A stretch of 64,000 bases of DNA from Adiantum capillus-veneris (GCA_014529385.2 CM043953.1:96291342-96355341); one strand, 5' to 3'. Positions 1 through 13,149 are shown, numbered from the stretch's first letter. A program made the numbers and translations. Notes: generated by a model not told the origin, from the letters alone.

Positions 1-149
1 TTCCGTAGAGTCATATCGTAGATTCTATACGGTTTCTCTAGCAAACTCTCCGTACTTGTGCACATGCTCATTACATATCCTAAGCTTGCGCAGGATTTGA
101 TACTTGCAGAGCGTGCACGAGCATGCAATATTTTCCTCCATGTTAGTTG

Positions 150-335
150 ATGACGTTGCCATCTACAATGATTAGTACACATGGTCCAGAGGTGTACGAG
201 GATCAGGACCACCGGGTCAAAATCTCGTCTTTATTGGTCAAATCCTATATGGGTAGACACATACATGCACTCCCACGTGTACATGGCAATGCATGTAGCG
301 GGCAAAACCCCTTTGCCTCTTTTAGTTCCATAGTT
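150..335. repeat. Dispersed repeat, diverged copy of the 36405-36560 segment
   Basis: This stretch aligns by eye with 36405-36560, inside the CACTA element upstream of its transposase gene. Shared blocks include ACCACCGGGT, ATCTCGTCTTTATTGGTCAA and CAAAACCCCTTTGCCTCTT, in the same order and orientation, with scattered changes and small indels. Both copies lie beside CT microsatellites. It may be the remnant of a related transposon leader, or a small repeat captured twice. No coding signal is visible. Confidence 0.6.
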
Positions 336-409
336 TCTTCTAGAGGGAGAGAGAGAGGGATAGAGAGAGTTTCTGTCCTTTTCACACAATTGGTCAACCA
401 ACCTAACTC

Positions 410-692
410 TTTCTCTCTCTCTCTTTCTCTATCTACTATCTATCTCTCTGTCTCTACCTCTGTAGCTGTCTCTAGTTAATTCTCTCTCTCTCTATATATA
501 TATATTTATCACTCTCTATCCCTTTATTTCTCTCTCTCTGTCTATGTACCCTATCTCTCGTTCTTTCTCTCTCGATCTCGCTCTCGCTATCTCCCTTTCT
601 CTCTCTCTCTCTCTCGATCTCGATCTCGCTCTCGCTATCTCTCTATTTTCCTATTCCCTATCTCTCTCTCTGTCTCGCTCTCCACTTCTCTA

Positions 693-729
<37 letters not shown>

Positions 730-774
730 CTCTCTCTCTCTCTATTCCCTATCTCTCTCTCTCTCTATTCCCTA

Positions 775-843
<69 letters not shown>

Positions 844-850
844 CCCTATC
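410..850. repeat. CT-rich microsatellite array
   Basis: Interrupted (CT)n with short TATCTC, CGATCT and CCCTAT variants; the purest block is about 780-840. Reading frames through it encode only Ser-Leu repeats and are artefacts. Confidence 0.9.
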
Positions 851-1320
851 TCTCTACTGATCGAATTAGCGACTGAGCTAGGAGATCCAGACGCCCACGA
901 CTGGGGACACCAGACTACACAACATCGACAAAGGCTACATCAGAGGATCCAGGTCACTTTGGCTCGACATGCACAACGCCCGATCAGACTACTGACCATG
1001 GAGGAGATTGATGAGGTCCGCCAGCAACACAGATGTTGGATCTCCTATGATCTACCTATCCTAGCTAGCTGTTTTCGCTTCTTAGTCCACACCCAGTTTT
1101 AGGATTCCATAATTTTTATTTTGTCATTTTGTCATCTTGTTATTCTGACTTTGTATCAGATCCACCACATTGTAACTTTCTGGTCTCATAGGTCACTTTG
1201 GTCTTTTGAAGACGTTAATATAACATTTCATTTCATTTCTTTATTTAATTTTAATTTCCTACGCATACATTAATTCTGTCTCTCTCTCTAGTTTTAATTT
1301 CCTACGCATACATTTTTTTT
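851..1320. other. Non-coding stretch, no gene recognised
   Basis: Mixed-composition sequence after the microsatellite, becoming AT-rich past about 1080 with a 3'-UTR-like look. No conserved motif, LTR edge or inverted repeat was found. Confidence 0.4.
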
Positions 1321-1363
1321 TCTCTCTCTCTCTCTCTCTCTTTAATTTCCTACACGCACACAC

Positions 1364-1413
<50 letters not shown>

Positions 1414-1498
1414 TTCCTACACACACACACACCGCTCTCTCTCTCTCTCTCTTTCCTACACACACACGCCGCTCTCTCTCTCTCTTTCCTACACACAC

Positions 1499-1552
<54 letters not shown>

Positions 1553-1667
1553 GACACACACACACACACACACCGCTCTCTCTCTCTCTCTCTCTATCTC
1601 TTTCCTACACACACACATGATGTAGAGAGAGAGAGAGAGAGGGGGGTTGGGGGGGGGGGGGGGGGGG
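1321..1667. repeat. CT/CA/GA microsatellite cluster ending in poly-G
   Basis: Alternating (CT)n and (CA)n blocks joined by a repeated TTTCCTACACAC unit, then GA repeats and a G tract at about 1640-1667. The G tract is followed closely by TGCCATAA. That could be a polypurine tract and LTR edge, but no partner repeat is visible. Confidence 0.85.
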
Positions 1668-2134
1668 AAGAGTGCCATAATACCTGTATATCGACGGGTA
1701 AAAGAACGTCAATATCCGCGTGGAAAGATACGCGCTATATGAACGCCATTCACTCATCTATTAACCCTTTCATATTACCCATGATACTATACGACCATAA
1801 CCTTTGTGTTTTCACCTTTGTCTGGTTTTGATATGCTTTTTTTTTTCTTTTTTTGTGTGTGCGAGTGCAAGAGAGAAAGAGTGGGCTTCTTTGATTGCAC
1901 TTCCTTCCAAACCCTAGACATCATGGCATCTATGGTATAACTCCTTCATATAGTTTTTGGAGTTCTCTTACAAACTCTCACCACCAAAATCTCGGTTCTT
2001 TCCTGGCAAGATCGTAAACTTCTCGACATATTTTTGGTGAACCCGATATGAATCTGCCAAAATCGGATTTTGTGGTAACCATGGGTGATCATGTGGAGCA
2101 ACATGGTATGCATTTTGACCCAGCAACAATGTAA
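1668..2134. other. Non-coding leader before a degenerate gypsy gag
   Basis: AT-rich sequence with T runs and no recognisable LTR edge or tRNA primer site. It precedes the decayed gag and may be an untranslated leader of that element. Confidence 0.35.
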
Positions 2135-3266
2135 ATGTTTCAAGCATTTGCAATGCTCATGCGGCAACAACATGCCACTGAAAGAAGGGAGATTTCAACA
2201 ACCAAAGACATACAAGCAATCATAAACAAAATTGATCACTTCAATGGCAAAGATGTAACCAAGTACTTGCACAGGTATGTGAAGGATATAGAGTTGCATC
2301 GCGTATCAGTAGGTGAGATGATTCAAAGCTTTGAACTAATTGTTTCTCCAAAAATTAGGGAGCATGTTAAGGCAATTAAAGATGGGCATGGGAGAAATTG
2401 GGAAGAACTCAAAGTAGCTTTAAAGGAGGAAGATTTCATGGAGGACTTTGAAAGATATACCAAAAGGAAATTCTTAGATTGGGTACTCAAGCCAAAACAA
2501 GGACTATCAATAACATAGCTACTTAGGAAATTTGAGTGGTGCTATGCACAACTCACCAAGGACAGAAAAGGCCACACTAGGTGTAGAGAAGACAGATCTT
2601 TTCTTACAAGCTACAGGTAAAGAGTTTCAAGAAAATTTGGAGCTTCTTCTTGAAGATAAATATGTTGAGCAAGAACTAAAGACCGAGTGGAATGAGGTTG
2701 AAGGTGTTGTCCCATTGCTTGAAAAACGACAAAGAAAAAGGGACAAGATGATAGTAAACACTACAAGTACTTCCACCTCTACTTCTAACAAAATGGTAAA
2801 GCCTACTTTTATAGCTCGTAAGTTTGGTGAGTCCATGCTAGATGGGCTTGTGAAGGGAATACGTGCCTTGAAGGTGAAACTTGCAAATCTTGAAGAAAAA
2901 GGCCAACCATCAGGGCCACTTCCTGGCAAAGACAAAAACCCATAGAAGGGTTTGTTAATAGATGTCTTTGGTGTGATAGTAAAGACCATGTAAGAAGGGA
3001 TTGTGATAGTTTTAGTGATGCTTTAACAAAAAGTTATCTTTTTTAAGGATGGTAAAATCCACTTAAGAGAGATAGGTCTACCCTTGAGAACTAACTTCGG
3101 GAAGGGGGGAATGCAAACCTTAGTTGAAGAGATGGAAACTAAACATGCCACCCCTTCAGTTGAGGCATCTACTTATGGAGTAAAAATTGAGCATCTTAGT
3201 GATGAAGAGGTGAGTGATCATCATGGTCAAAATTTGCCAAATGTCATGGAATTAGCTAAAAAATAG
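2135..3266 (+). pseudogene. Degenerate Ty3/gypsy gag (element E1)
   Basis: The first 127 codons (2135-2518) read as a retrotransposon capsid: a short charged N terminus, then DHFNGKDVTKYLHRYVKD, a typical gag opening around a target-binding helical region. Stops and frame changes follow. A nucleocapsid zinc knuckle of the form C-X2-C-X4-H-X4-C (CLWC, SKDH, RRDC) lies at about 2963-3004 in another frame. Gag would form the particle that packages element RNA. The reading is broken at least three times, so this is a relic. It heads a plus-strand series continued by polymerase and integrase remnants up to 6.5 kb. Confidence 0.75.
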
Positions 3267-3419
3267 GTGATTGCATACGTCTAGAAACAGGGCGGAGTGA
3301 TCCAGTGGATTCAATGTCTATCCATGCCTACATTACAAACTGCCAAAGCCATGAATCCATTGTAGAATAAAATGTAGGCATGAAAATGGTGATGAAGGCC
3401 CTTCAAAGAGATACAAGAA

Positions 3420-5200
3420 GTGGAGAGAGGAACGATGCAGCACCTTTGCGAGCACCATCAACATAGGAGGACCTTCACCAATAGTGACCATGGAGGAATC
3501 TACATCACGGAAAAAAAAGAGCCAACAAAAGGCAAGCCAAAAGGACCAGCTTACAAACTACAATTTGATATTAATCTTGCTACAGACTTAAAGAAATTTC
3601 TAGAGGAGAGGAATTTGACTAGCAAGGTTGAGTTTACTTTGGGGGACGTGCTTGGCATAGCCAAGCATGAATTACATGAAGAGATTATCGACATCATCAA
3701 GAGAAAGAAGCAAACACTTGGAGAGTCTATTTTCCCACAAGCTGAAGGCGAGATTGTGAAGACACAAGGAGTACAGGTGTGTACTAAAGAAGGTGATGAA
3801 GCTATGGTGGGATGCTATCATTCTTCTTGGAATGTAAGTCAAGTGAAAGTTTTTGATGATGGGGAAGAATTTCAAAGCATTCCTAAGAGCCACTATTCTA
3901 GAAGCCATTGGGCATGGGCTACTCAAACAAGTGGTTCATAGTTCCAAAGAAGAATGGTGCTCTACGCTTCATCCAGGATATGCAACCAGTGTGAACAAGG
4001 TGACAATTAGAAATGTAGATACAGGTTTAATTGTGGATGAGTTTGCAGGGAGAGAAATCTACTGAATGGGGGACCTCTACTCAAGGTATGATAAATTTCA
4101 GCTTGCAATAGAAATTAGAGACTTGACAACCATGAGGACACCTTTAGGTTTGGTAAGGATGTGTACCTTGCCGTAGGGAGCAACCAACTCGGTTGCACAT
4201 ATGATGAATGGGATGAATAAGGTCTTACGTGACTTTATTCCTCAAATCACGTTGCCTTTCATTGATGATTTTCCTATCAAAGGATGCAAACAAGGTGGAA
4301 AAGATGCAGCTTTGGATATCACGGGTGCTGCAGATTTTTGAAAAATTACATAAATGTTTGTGATAAAATTTCTATCTAGATTGGAGGAAGTGAATCTTAC
4401 TTTGTCAGGAAAAAGTCTATGGTTGATGCCAATGAAGTGCTCATTGTGGGGCACATGTGCGGACCATATGGTAGGAAACCTTGTCCAACAAAGGTGGATG
4501 CCATCCAAAGAATGAAAGAAACATGCACTAGCATCACTAAGGTTAGAAGGTTTCTGGGAGAATGCGTCTTTCATGTTATTTGGATTCCACATTATGCACA
4601 TGTAGTTGATCCTCTTTATCATTGCTTAGAAAGAACCAAAAGTTTAAATGGACAGAAGCACATGTAAAATCCATGAAAAATCTCAAGGAGTTGTTTCAAT
4701 CTACCAATTTTGAGAAAGGTAGACTATGAGTGTAAAAGGCCAGTATAACTGTGACAGTAGACACCAGTCCTATAGGAATTGGATGGGAAATAGGAAAGAT
4801 GATGATGAAGGACACATGTATGTGGTGAAATTTGGAGCAAAGGTACTGAGTGATTGCCAAAGAAGCTATCGAGAGATAAAGAGAGAGTTATGGGGTATGG
4901 TTAATAACCTTGAAAAATGGGAAAGAGTACCTAATTGGTGCATATGTCGTTGTAAGAAACAGATTCTCTACCACTTCTTGGGATGATTACAAGTTGCGCA
5001 AAGCCATACATTGCTATGTTGCGGTGGATTGCCTACATTAAGTCCTTAAATCCAGAGTTTAATTACATTGTAGGTAAAGACAATACAGTGGCAGATATGA
5101 TATCAAGGGCAAGGTATGAAGATGAGTCAGAGATGGAGATGATGTGGGCACAAAGTTCTATTCTATCTCTCATGTCAAAGGTAACAATGTATGCATGACT
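3420..5200 (+). pseudogene. Degenerate Ty3/gypsy reverse transcriptase and RNase H (E1)
   Basis: From 3420 an open stretch of 173 codons carries a pre-polymerase linker. Reverse transcriptase follows over about 3935-4330 in shifting frames: WFIVPKKNGALRFIQDMQ, then GDLYSRYDKFQLAIE, the block LP-x-GATNSVAHMMN and the catalytic box PFIDDFPIKG (FIDD in place of YxDD). RNase H is suggested by DTSPIGIGWEIG and KVLSDCQRSYREIKRELWGM near 4755-4900. The end of that domain (EFNYIVGKDNTVADMISR) lies near 5055-5110. Many stops interrupt it. The FIDD box and spacing resemble gypsy lineages of non-flowering plants, an inference from memory of the family. No aspartic protease motif was found. Confidence 0.75.
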
Positions 5201-5380
5201 AATCCACTTGAATTGTTCTTGACAAAGCTGTATGAAGGTGATTGGCTCCTTATGGAAGCTACTTGAGTACTTTAACAAAACACGATGATTGGTCTGAGCA
5301 AGAATTCAAGAGGATTCAGAGGAAAGCATATGAGTAATTTTGTTGTGGAAGCATCCTAAACAAAAGGATGTCACACAACA

Positions 5381-6500
5381 AAGGATTATATGTAAAAAAG
5401 AGACTCAAGTAAAGCTCATGCAAGAGTTTCATGAGAGTCTATGGGTGGACACAGGGGTGTGTGGACAACCTTCTCGAAGTTGAAAGAAAAAATTGGTGGA
5501 AGGGAATGCATAACTATGTATCTCAATTTGTAGAGCCCTGTAAAACTTGTCTAATGTATTAAAATGTCCAACATCGTGATGGATTGCACCCTACATATCC
5601 GTTAGCCATACACTATAAATGGGTTGTGGATCTAGTCACAATGCCTTTAGGACTCTGGAAGATGAGATACTTACTTCTTTCAGGAGAGGACCTAACTAAC
5701 CAGGTTGAAGGGCGAGCATTAAGAGCTATAACCACAGAAGCTATATGCTAATTCCCTCTTGATGATGTGATTTGTCGTTATGGTTGTGTGGGAAAGATCA
5801 CTACAGACAAAGGTGAACTGGATGCCAAGGAATCAAGGGAGTTCTTTCCACATTAGGAATCAAGCTTTCTCTTAATTACTACAGCTTACAACTCTGAAGG
5901 CAATGGAAAGAGTGAAAGAGGGAATCCTCCTATTATCAAGGCTTTGGCCAAGGCTTGGAAGGAAAAGTAAGTGAGTGGACAAAACTGTTGCCATATGCTT
6001 TATGGGATGATCATACAACACATAGCTCAATAACCTGCTATATGTCTACGGAGATGATCTATGGTCAAAAGCCAGTGATACCGATTGCATATGCAAATCC
6101 CCACATGGAATGTACTACCTTGGCAAGAGGGTCTTCGCAGGAAGACATTCTTGCATTGTGCATAAGGCAACTAGAGAGAAGACCTAGAAACATTGAGGCT
6201 GCAAAAGAATGACTCAAATTTTGATAAGCGACATTGGCTCAGGAGTAAATCAATTGACGAAGGTGACTGGGTTATAGTGTATGATAGTAGCCTTGATAAC
6301 CAGCACACAATCATGTGTAAGTTCTTAAAAAGATGGTTTGGACAGTATGTTTAAAGCATGTGCATGAAATTGCTACTTATAGCTTGTCTCAACCATATGG
6401 GACAGAAGTAAAGGTTCCCATTGTAGGGAAAAGAATCAAGGTGTTTAAGAGAAGCGAAGAGATTGGTCCAGAAGATGCTGAGGAAAAGAAAACATAGGTG
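5381..6500 (+). pseudogene. Degenerate Ty3/gypsy integrase (E1)
   Basis: Pieces in several frames follow the integrase order. There is a broken HHCC zinc-binding region near 5420-5560 with EPCKTCLMY as the CC part, then a core with ITTDKGE, and a C-terminal part with ALWDDHTTHSSITCYMSTEMIYGQ. The tail contains GDWVIVYDSSLDNQH and FLKRWFGQYV, the small barrel domain of gypsy integrases. It would insert element cDNA into the genome but cannot be expressed here, because stops and frameshifts occur throughout. It closes the E1 coding series; no LTR was identified after it. Confidence 0.75.
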
Positions 6501-7104
6501 AAAATCAAAGTGAAGATGAAGATTGGAATTTTCCCGTGAAAAGAAAGCAAGGAAGATATACAAGAGGACTGATCTTGCAAAGAGAAAATGTGGCACATAC
6601 CAAAGGATGTGCAAGTTTAGAGAAGGTGGATGTCGTTTGTGGTACGTACATAGTGGGAACGAGTGCTAAGAGATTAATTCTTGACTTTTAGATGCATGAG
6701 AATATTTTCCATAATGTATATATGCATTTCTGAGTATAAGTAAAATCTTTCTACCACATCCTAGTATTTATCTTAAGGGTAACATATTTCTATTTTCTTG
6801 CTAGTGGGAAAAAGCATTGGTGCTTTCATTCTACCATCTCATTATTATCTCATACTCTAGATAGATCCTATAGCTAATGTAATTCTTAATAATAATGACC
6901 TCTTATATATTTTTCATAATTTTCTCATATTTCTACTAGTAGGATTTTATTTTAATTATATATCTAAAAGAAGAGGAATCTACTCTCTAGGAGAAGTGGA
7001 CAAGGCTTCAAGGCCATCTCTATAATTCAAAGAGAACTTAAGAGAAGAGGAGGACACACACTTGTCCTCACCTTTGAAATATGGGATATGGAATGATTAT
7101 ATTT
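6501..7104. other. AT-rich non-coding stretch between two gypsy relics
   Basis: No coding signal. It could include an eroded LTR of E1, but no matching copy exists in the window. Confidence 0.35.
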
Positions 7105-7665
7105 GCCAAGGTTAAGCAGAGAGTAGTAACAAAACCATCAAGAATATTCTAACCAAGATTATTCAAAAGAAACCACATCAGTGGGATCTTAAGCTCAGAC
7201 TGCTCTATGGGCCTACAGAAGAGCTATAAAGTCACCACTAGAATGACACCTTTCAGAATGGTGTATGATACTGAAGTTGTAGTGGCTATTGAATTTGTGA
7301 TTCCCAATCTCATAATTTTGATGGATATGGATTAGATTTTAATCATAATCTTAAACATAGACTAGAAGAATTAGTGCAGTTGGATGAGTTGCAACAACGA
7401 GCCATGCTGAAACAGGAGATTGTTCAACAATGAAGAAAGCCCTGGCATGATAAAGAATGAAGGTTAAGGAGTTCCAGAAGGAGACTCATTTTCTTTATCA
7501 ATCCAACAGGGCCCAAGAAACCAAATTTAAAGATAGCTTGGGTTGGTCCATATGAAGTCGATTGGGTATTTTCCAATGGCATAGTAAGATTGAAGGACTT
7601 ATCTGGATTACTGTTGTCAGGTGTCTATAATGGGGCCAAAATCAAAGCTATATTATTCTAATGAA
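7105..7665 (+). pseudogene. Ty3/gypsy integrase C-terminal fragment (element E2)
   Basis: Integrase core-end motifs appear in three alternating frames: QWDLKLR, then LWAYRRAIKSPLE, then TRMTPFRMVYDTEVVVAIEF, matching the usual W...ALWAYRTA...TPF.MVYG.EAV.PIE order. A barrel-domain end (AWVGPYEVDWVF, then NGAKIK) follows at about 7535-7650. The upstream half, including the catalytic D,D, is missing, so the element is 5'-truncated or eroded. The match to the integrase of gypsy-3 (51.9-52.8 kb) is closer than to E1, judged by eye. It lies about 0.6 kb before a long accessory ORF relic and 4.2 kb before the polypurine tract. Confidence 0.7.
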
Positions 7666-8219
7666 AAAGAGACCTCAAGAGGAGAAGATACTAGTCTTCT
7701 GGGTGCTGATGACTAGGGATGTTTAGACCCAGCCATTTTAAACCTCTTCCATGTACAACCAGTACCAGAATCAGTGACAGTGCCAAAAAAGTCTGAGAGT
7801 GACAAAACAATGCCAACGGTTTAGTAGAGTTTCAGAGTCAGTACCAGTTCTTATGGGGAAAAGGGCCAATGGGAATGCATGTGATAATTATTAAAGGGAT
7901 TATGGGACAAATTGGTCAATGCATTGTGGCACGTCGCTGACGGTGCACAAAACCCTAGGAACGGTAAGTAGTGGAGCTTCTATGGGACGTACCGGTATAA
8001 CAGTAAGGCGGGAGGGCATTCTTCCTCACAAGTCTCCTGTGAGATGCCTACCTGCTATTACACACTCGCCATGCCACGCTCTGAAGACCTTCACTACAAC
8101 CAAAAAACTCCTCGATAGAAGAGTCCTATTGATCCTTGTCTGTCCCTACCCGACACACCTTGATGTGGCTTGAATATACAAGAAAGTATTCTTCCTCTAC
8201 AGACTTATCTCCTCGCAAT
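7666..8219. other. Spacer between integrase and accessory ORF (E2)
   Basis: About 550 bp without a recognised domain. It may be an intergenic leader for the downstream ORF. No second protease motif of the gypsy-3 type was found here. Confidence 0.35.
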
Positions 8220-11200
8220 GTATGCGTAGAAGAAAATATCGGAGAAAATGCAGGATACAATGGCTGAAAATGCAATAATTATCAACTCTCTTCAAGCCTC
8301 CTGCCACTTATTCACATAGCAAGATAAAACGATATGTATTTATTGAGTAGGCAGAATCGCTGTTACAGTTGTGGGATTTGCATGTGGTCGTACAAGCTAC
8401 AAGGTTGTATTTTGACACAGCCATTATCAAGCAAGTTTCTTGATTCTTTTAATGTTGAGGAAGGCAGTGCCATTGTTAATGAGTGAAAATTACAGCAACA
8501 CCTGATGACATTGCCTACGCTTTCAAAATTCCCAACGAGACAAAGCCAACCCCACAACATCTGCAGAATAAGTTTGGCTCTAAAGAGGATGAAGCAACCA
8601 AAAAGAAAAGGAAGGCTGGTGCACAAGGGGTTCCAGTAGCACGACAGGACATCCCCTCAGCCTATAGGTTTGTTGCTGAGGCTATCAGTTCAAAGAATAA
8701 TCCCACAAATGTGTTCAGAAAAGGTGTTTGCGATGCTGCTCGCAAAAAAGCTAAATGCTAAAGCTAAAATCAATTTGTGTGCAGATCTTGTCTCACAATG
8801 TGTCATATCAGTTTGCCCAAGTTGAAATCTCAGAATGTATTTAGCTTGGGTATGTCTGGAATTTCTATACTGGCAATTTCTCTAGAAGCCTCTTTCTAGG
8901 TAAAGATGACTTGGAGTTCGAAGCCCATTCCAGCCATAACAATTAGAGCTATCTTCAAACGAAGAGGCTCCAGACAATCAATTGGCCTAACTGGACAGAA
9001 GAGGAAGGCCACACAAGTGGAGGCCGATGGTTCAAAGAAACCAAGTACTATGTTGGCAAAGAGTACTGCTTTACATAAGAATTAGAGAGTCAGGTCAGGC
9101 CCTTGCCCACTGAAAATTCCTCAGAAGGCCAAACTTCAAGCAATACCTGAAGAGCAAACTCCAACAAAAATCAACACTTGAAAAGGCCAGCAACAATGCC
9201 AAGCACTGAACAGAATGGCAGTCAATACTAACAAAGGAAAGGCCCAACACCTGCCAACCCGGCCACCAAAGTCCTTTTCAACAAATGGCTTTATCTATAA
9301 CCAAGAAAGATCGATTGCAACAATTACAACATAACCTTCATCAAAGGCCGAATAATCTTCAAAAACCAGATTTGGCAGCATTGCCAACATAGCTCTTGTT
9401 ATGATTTATGAGCCAGTTAATGGGACTCAGCTACAGTAGCTGATGGTGGCTGCTCGAGCACTTATCCAAGCATCATGGAATACCATTGTCAATGCCTTAA
9501 GACAGATGATGGATGCATCATCTTCCAATGAGGAAGTGTCTAAGCTAAAAGAAGAACGAAAAAGCAACCATTAGCACATTCAAAACTTCAGAAGGATGGT
9601 ACAGCATAATCTCTTAGGCATGGTATCGCCAAAAATTAGTCAACAAGAAAAATTAAGGAACTGCAAGCAAAGCTGTTTAAGCCAGAAATAGAAAATCGAC
9701 AATTAAAGGAAGACAAGGTAGGAGCCTTAAGAGATGCTGACAAATTCCAGACTCTGCTATGAATGAACGGTGAAAACTTCAACGCGTTGTTGAAAACCCA
9801 CACTGCATTAAAGACTTACCTTACAGAGAGATATATCTATAATAACCTTGCTGATATTTTGAATCCACAAGGCAATGTGACTCTAGATATGACAATTTGA
9901 AGGCACTCATGGAGACTATGCATAGTGATCTACAAGAAACGCTCTCTGAATACAACACAGACTTAGCAAATCAGACCAATATGGATTATATCAGTAAGAA
10001 AATTAATCCCGATGAGGAGTCTGAGAGGGAAGAAGAGTAGGACCTCATGATGATGATAATTTTCCTCCTTCCCCACCCTCATCTCTGGAGCTGGTGGATC
10101 AGCTGACAGTGAGCCCAACAAGGACCAGCTAGACCAACACAAAGCCCAATAGTTGGGTGACTAGCAATCTGATGATCAGCAACAAGGTAGTGGACAACAC
10201 AATAAGGGCAACATTGGAGATTCTCTAGTACACCACTCACGGCACATTTCAGATAGCAAAGAAAAAGCCAAATATGTGACTGCATCCTTTAAGGTTGATG
10301 AGAAACACTCCTTACAGCTCATCACATTGATGAAGAGATTAAGACATCAGCAAGCTCCTATTTCTAGAAAGTATTTGGAGTATGACCCTCTTATCTCTTA
10401 TGTGGAACGCTTCCAAAAGCTGTGTGTAGGAGCCAAAGAAATGATTCAGCAGTGGAAGCTAGTTGCCTTTCATGATCAAGAGCTGTGTCAATTACTTGAG
10501 CATCCCAGTAGGATCCAGCTACTGGAAAGGGTACCTGATGGACGCTAACTTTTGAGATATGTCAGTCAATTCCACATTGGCAGTGATAGTCCACTGTAGA
10601 ATCGACACTCTCTAGCTCTTGAATTGGATTTACTGCTAGGAAACAAACCTACATACAGATGTATGAAGGAGGTCAGGACTCAACTGAAAGAAGTCTTGCT
10701 TCAGATGAAATTTCCAGAGGATTTTTGATCAGAGGGTACATAACAAAATTAAAGATCAATCTTCTAGTAGTAAAGAACCCCAAACTCAAATGACAGTAGG
10801 AGAACAGGCAACTGCTCTCCGAAAACTCTTTTAGCTGGTCCGAATTACTAGGAAGATAATGCAACAAGAGAACCAAGCTGTCCTCAATTTTCTAGAGTTT
10901 GTGTCTGATTCTCCAGTTCTCCTGTATGCATTACCTTCTAAAGAGGCTGAACTGCCTAGATTTTTCCCTGCCTTGTATCCTCATCATCCTGAACTAGTGG
11001 ATCGGCTCACTTACTTCAGCATCACTAATGAACTCCAGGACTAGTATGAGCGATCCATTATGGAATGGAAATCCTGGCAATCATTGATCAATGACACCCT
11101 CAAAATGGATATTGTCATGGATCTGCAAGGAGAAATGCAAAAGGCAAGACTTTGTATGGGACAGTGGAAGATCCAGCTATGTGGATTAACGAAGATCACA

Positions 11201-11325
11201 AATCAGTTACTTCAACTGACTGTGGAGTCTTCCAAGATTCTTAAAAGTGATATCAGTGCCAAACCAAGACTGGGACCACAATACAAAGAGATGGCTGAGA
11301 TTATCTTTGAAGATAAATTAAGATG
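8220..11325 (+). pseudogene. Broken long accessory ORF between integrase and 3' LTR (E2)
   Basis: Readable protein segments run through this 3.1-kb stretch in changing frames: 8450-8761, rich in Lys/Ala with KKKRKAG; 9400-9600, helical with KLKEERKS; 10276-10548; 10859-11041; and 11060-11326 with AKPRLGPQYKEMAE. The pieces are rich in charged and Leu/Gln residues, consistent with coiled coils. No known domain was recognised. It sits between an integrase tail and a polypurine tract, the position of env-like or other accessory ORFs in Athila/Tat-type gypsy elements. The 22.2-25.3 kb ORF has the same position and style, though no residue-level match was established. Function unknown. Confidence 0.5.
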
Positions 11326-11861
11326 AATCAGCCTCTCCAGCAGGGATGGATCCACACAGCCTCGCATTGTCATAAATTGGCCAAAACCCGTCTTACAAAG
11401 GGAAAACGCAGTTTGTATAATCCCGACATCAAAACCTACAACGCTCTCACACCTTTTGAATTTGATATGTCCACTAAAAGGCAGGATTAGCTTGAGCAAG
11501 AGGCCATTTACAGACTTATCCAGAAGGACAATGATGACACTGGGACTTCTGAGACACCAACACTGAAGAAAGGTAAGAGGAATCGGGTTTAGTGAAAAGA
11601 GCTAGGTAGTTCCATCTCAGAATCAGACGGTGGATTTCCTAAGTTAGGAACTGGATCTCCTTGGTTGGGCACCCTTGGAATTACAACTATAGGGGTGTCA
11701 AGCATTCAACAAGCATGAAGTATGGTATAAATCTGGCAATACCGAAAGAGTACTATCATGAGAAACATCGGCCAAACCAGAAAACCATATGGTTTTCTCA
11801 ACACCAAATCAAAATTAGGTGGTGGATTTGTTTTCTAGAAATTTTGGAGTTATACCAAAAT

Positions 11862-11880
11862 TTAGGAAAGGAGGGAAGGA
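11862..11880 (+). promoter_or_regulatory. Polypurine tract of E2
   Basis: TAGGAAAGGAGGGAAGGA immediately precedes TGTAGAAGG, the presumed start of the 3' LTR. It would prime plus-strand DNA synthesis. Confidence 0.65.
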
Positions 11881-12443
11881 TGTAGAAGGCAAGGGCAGCT
11901 CCAACAGGTGGGAACTGTCCCTTAGAAGGCCGGCCAGTGAGAAGTGAGAACAGCTACACTGGTAGTAATTACCACACGCAATTACTGCAGTAACTCTTGA
12001 GAGCTATAAATAGGACCCGCTACACTATAGCTGGGCTACTTGTCTTTTTGTCTTTTGGCTTTCTAAAAACTTTTGGCTTATGAGCTCTTAGCTTGTAGAT
12101 TCACCCTGTAATCATTTACTCTTGTAATCATATGAGCTTAACCAATTGTACATTGTATTGGTTATCCTTGAGCTATAATCTGAATCTGCAAATACCATTT
12201 CCAATTTCCCAGTTCTTTCTTTCATTTCAGTATGTCATTCCAGTTCAATTCTCTATTGCAGTCCAACACTTTGTTCCAGTTCTCATTAACTGACGGATGA
12301 GATAACTAGTAGCTTTGAATTCTAGCACTGGAATAAGTTGTTTGAAGATACCAGCTCCCATTCCACATTATCATAGCCATTTGGCTTAGCTCCCTCTCCC
12401 TTCTACAAGATAGGGCATTGGGGCAATGGAGAAGAGTCAAATA
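11881..12443 (+). repeat. Probable 3' LTR of E2 (right edge unclear)
   Basis: Starts with TG directly after a polypurine tract, has a TATA box near 12005, then T-rich sequence and polyadenylation-like AT stretches. No second copy is in the window, so the right edge is unknown. A minus-strand LTR element begins at 12444, either inside this LTR or just past it. Confidence 0.5.
12004..12013 (+). promoter_or_regulatory. TATA box of the E2 LTR
   Basis: CTATAAATAG about 124 bp into the LTR, a canonical plant TATA box placed as in an LTR promoter. Confidence 0.5.
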
Positions 12444-12609
12444 TGTTGCGAAGAACCGAGACGAAGAAGACTGAGACCGAGAGATGAGAGAGCGAGAGAC
12501 GACAACTCGAGAATTGCAAACCCCAAAGTGTGTCTACTGATCACACAAGATTCGTTTATATAGAGGGGACCAGGGTGCTATATATAGAGATACTATATGT
12601 AGCTCAACA
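12444..12609 (-). repeat. 3' LTR of the 12.4-15.4 kb element
   Basis: Begins TGTTGCGAAG and ends CTCAACA on the plus strand. It is the partner of 15242-15407. Confidence 0.85.
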
Positions 12610-13149
12610 CCCCCACTCAAATGAAGGTCCCTAACTGTGGATGAAAAAACCCTTGGGGGCTCAAGTGAAAAACCCACAGCTCTATATATACCCACCCTTG
12701 TATTAAAATATTTTAAATATACATCTACAATGTTCAAAGGAGCTACATCACTCCTATTTTACAATTCCCTTTCAAGGGTCTTTAACAACCCTATATATAT
12801 AGTTCAATTGATGCAAATTCTTCAATATCTTTGAGCAGCTTGAATATCTTCGAGCCTCTATACACATTGCTTGATGTGACTTTCATCCTGTAAACAATAT
12901 GAACTAAAGAAACATATCGAGACGTGAAGGTTAGAAATAACCACATCACATTGTCTTTAGAGACGGTTCGCGATGCCGTTCTAGAGACGACATAGAAACA
13001 AACATAACGATGATGCAATCACATATGCAGACGACATAGAAACAAACATAATATCAATGTAATCACATGTGCACACATATATACAAAGCCGGCATATCAA
13101 AACACAATGGGGCCCCTTAGATTATTTGTATGCTTGCAAGCAGAGAAAA

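Noticed and set aside
544-876. ORFs encoding Ser-Leu, Arg-Glu, Tyr-Ile or Cys-Val repeats (also at 1259, 15.7, 17.2, 20.7 and 37.3 kb)
   Set aside because: They are translations of CT, GA, TA and GT microsatellites, open in several frames at once.
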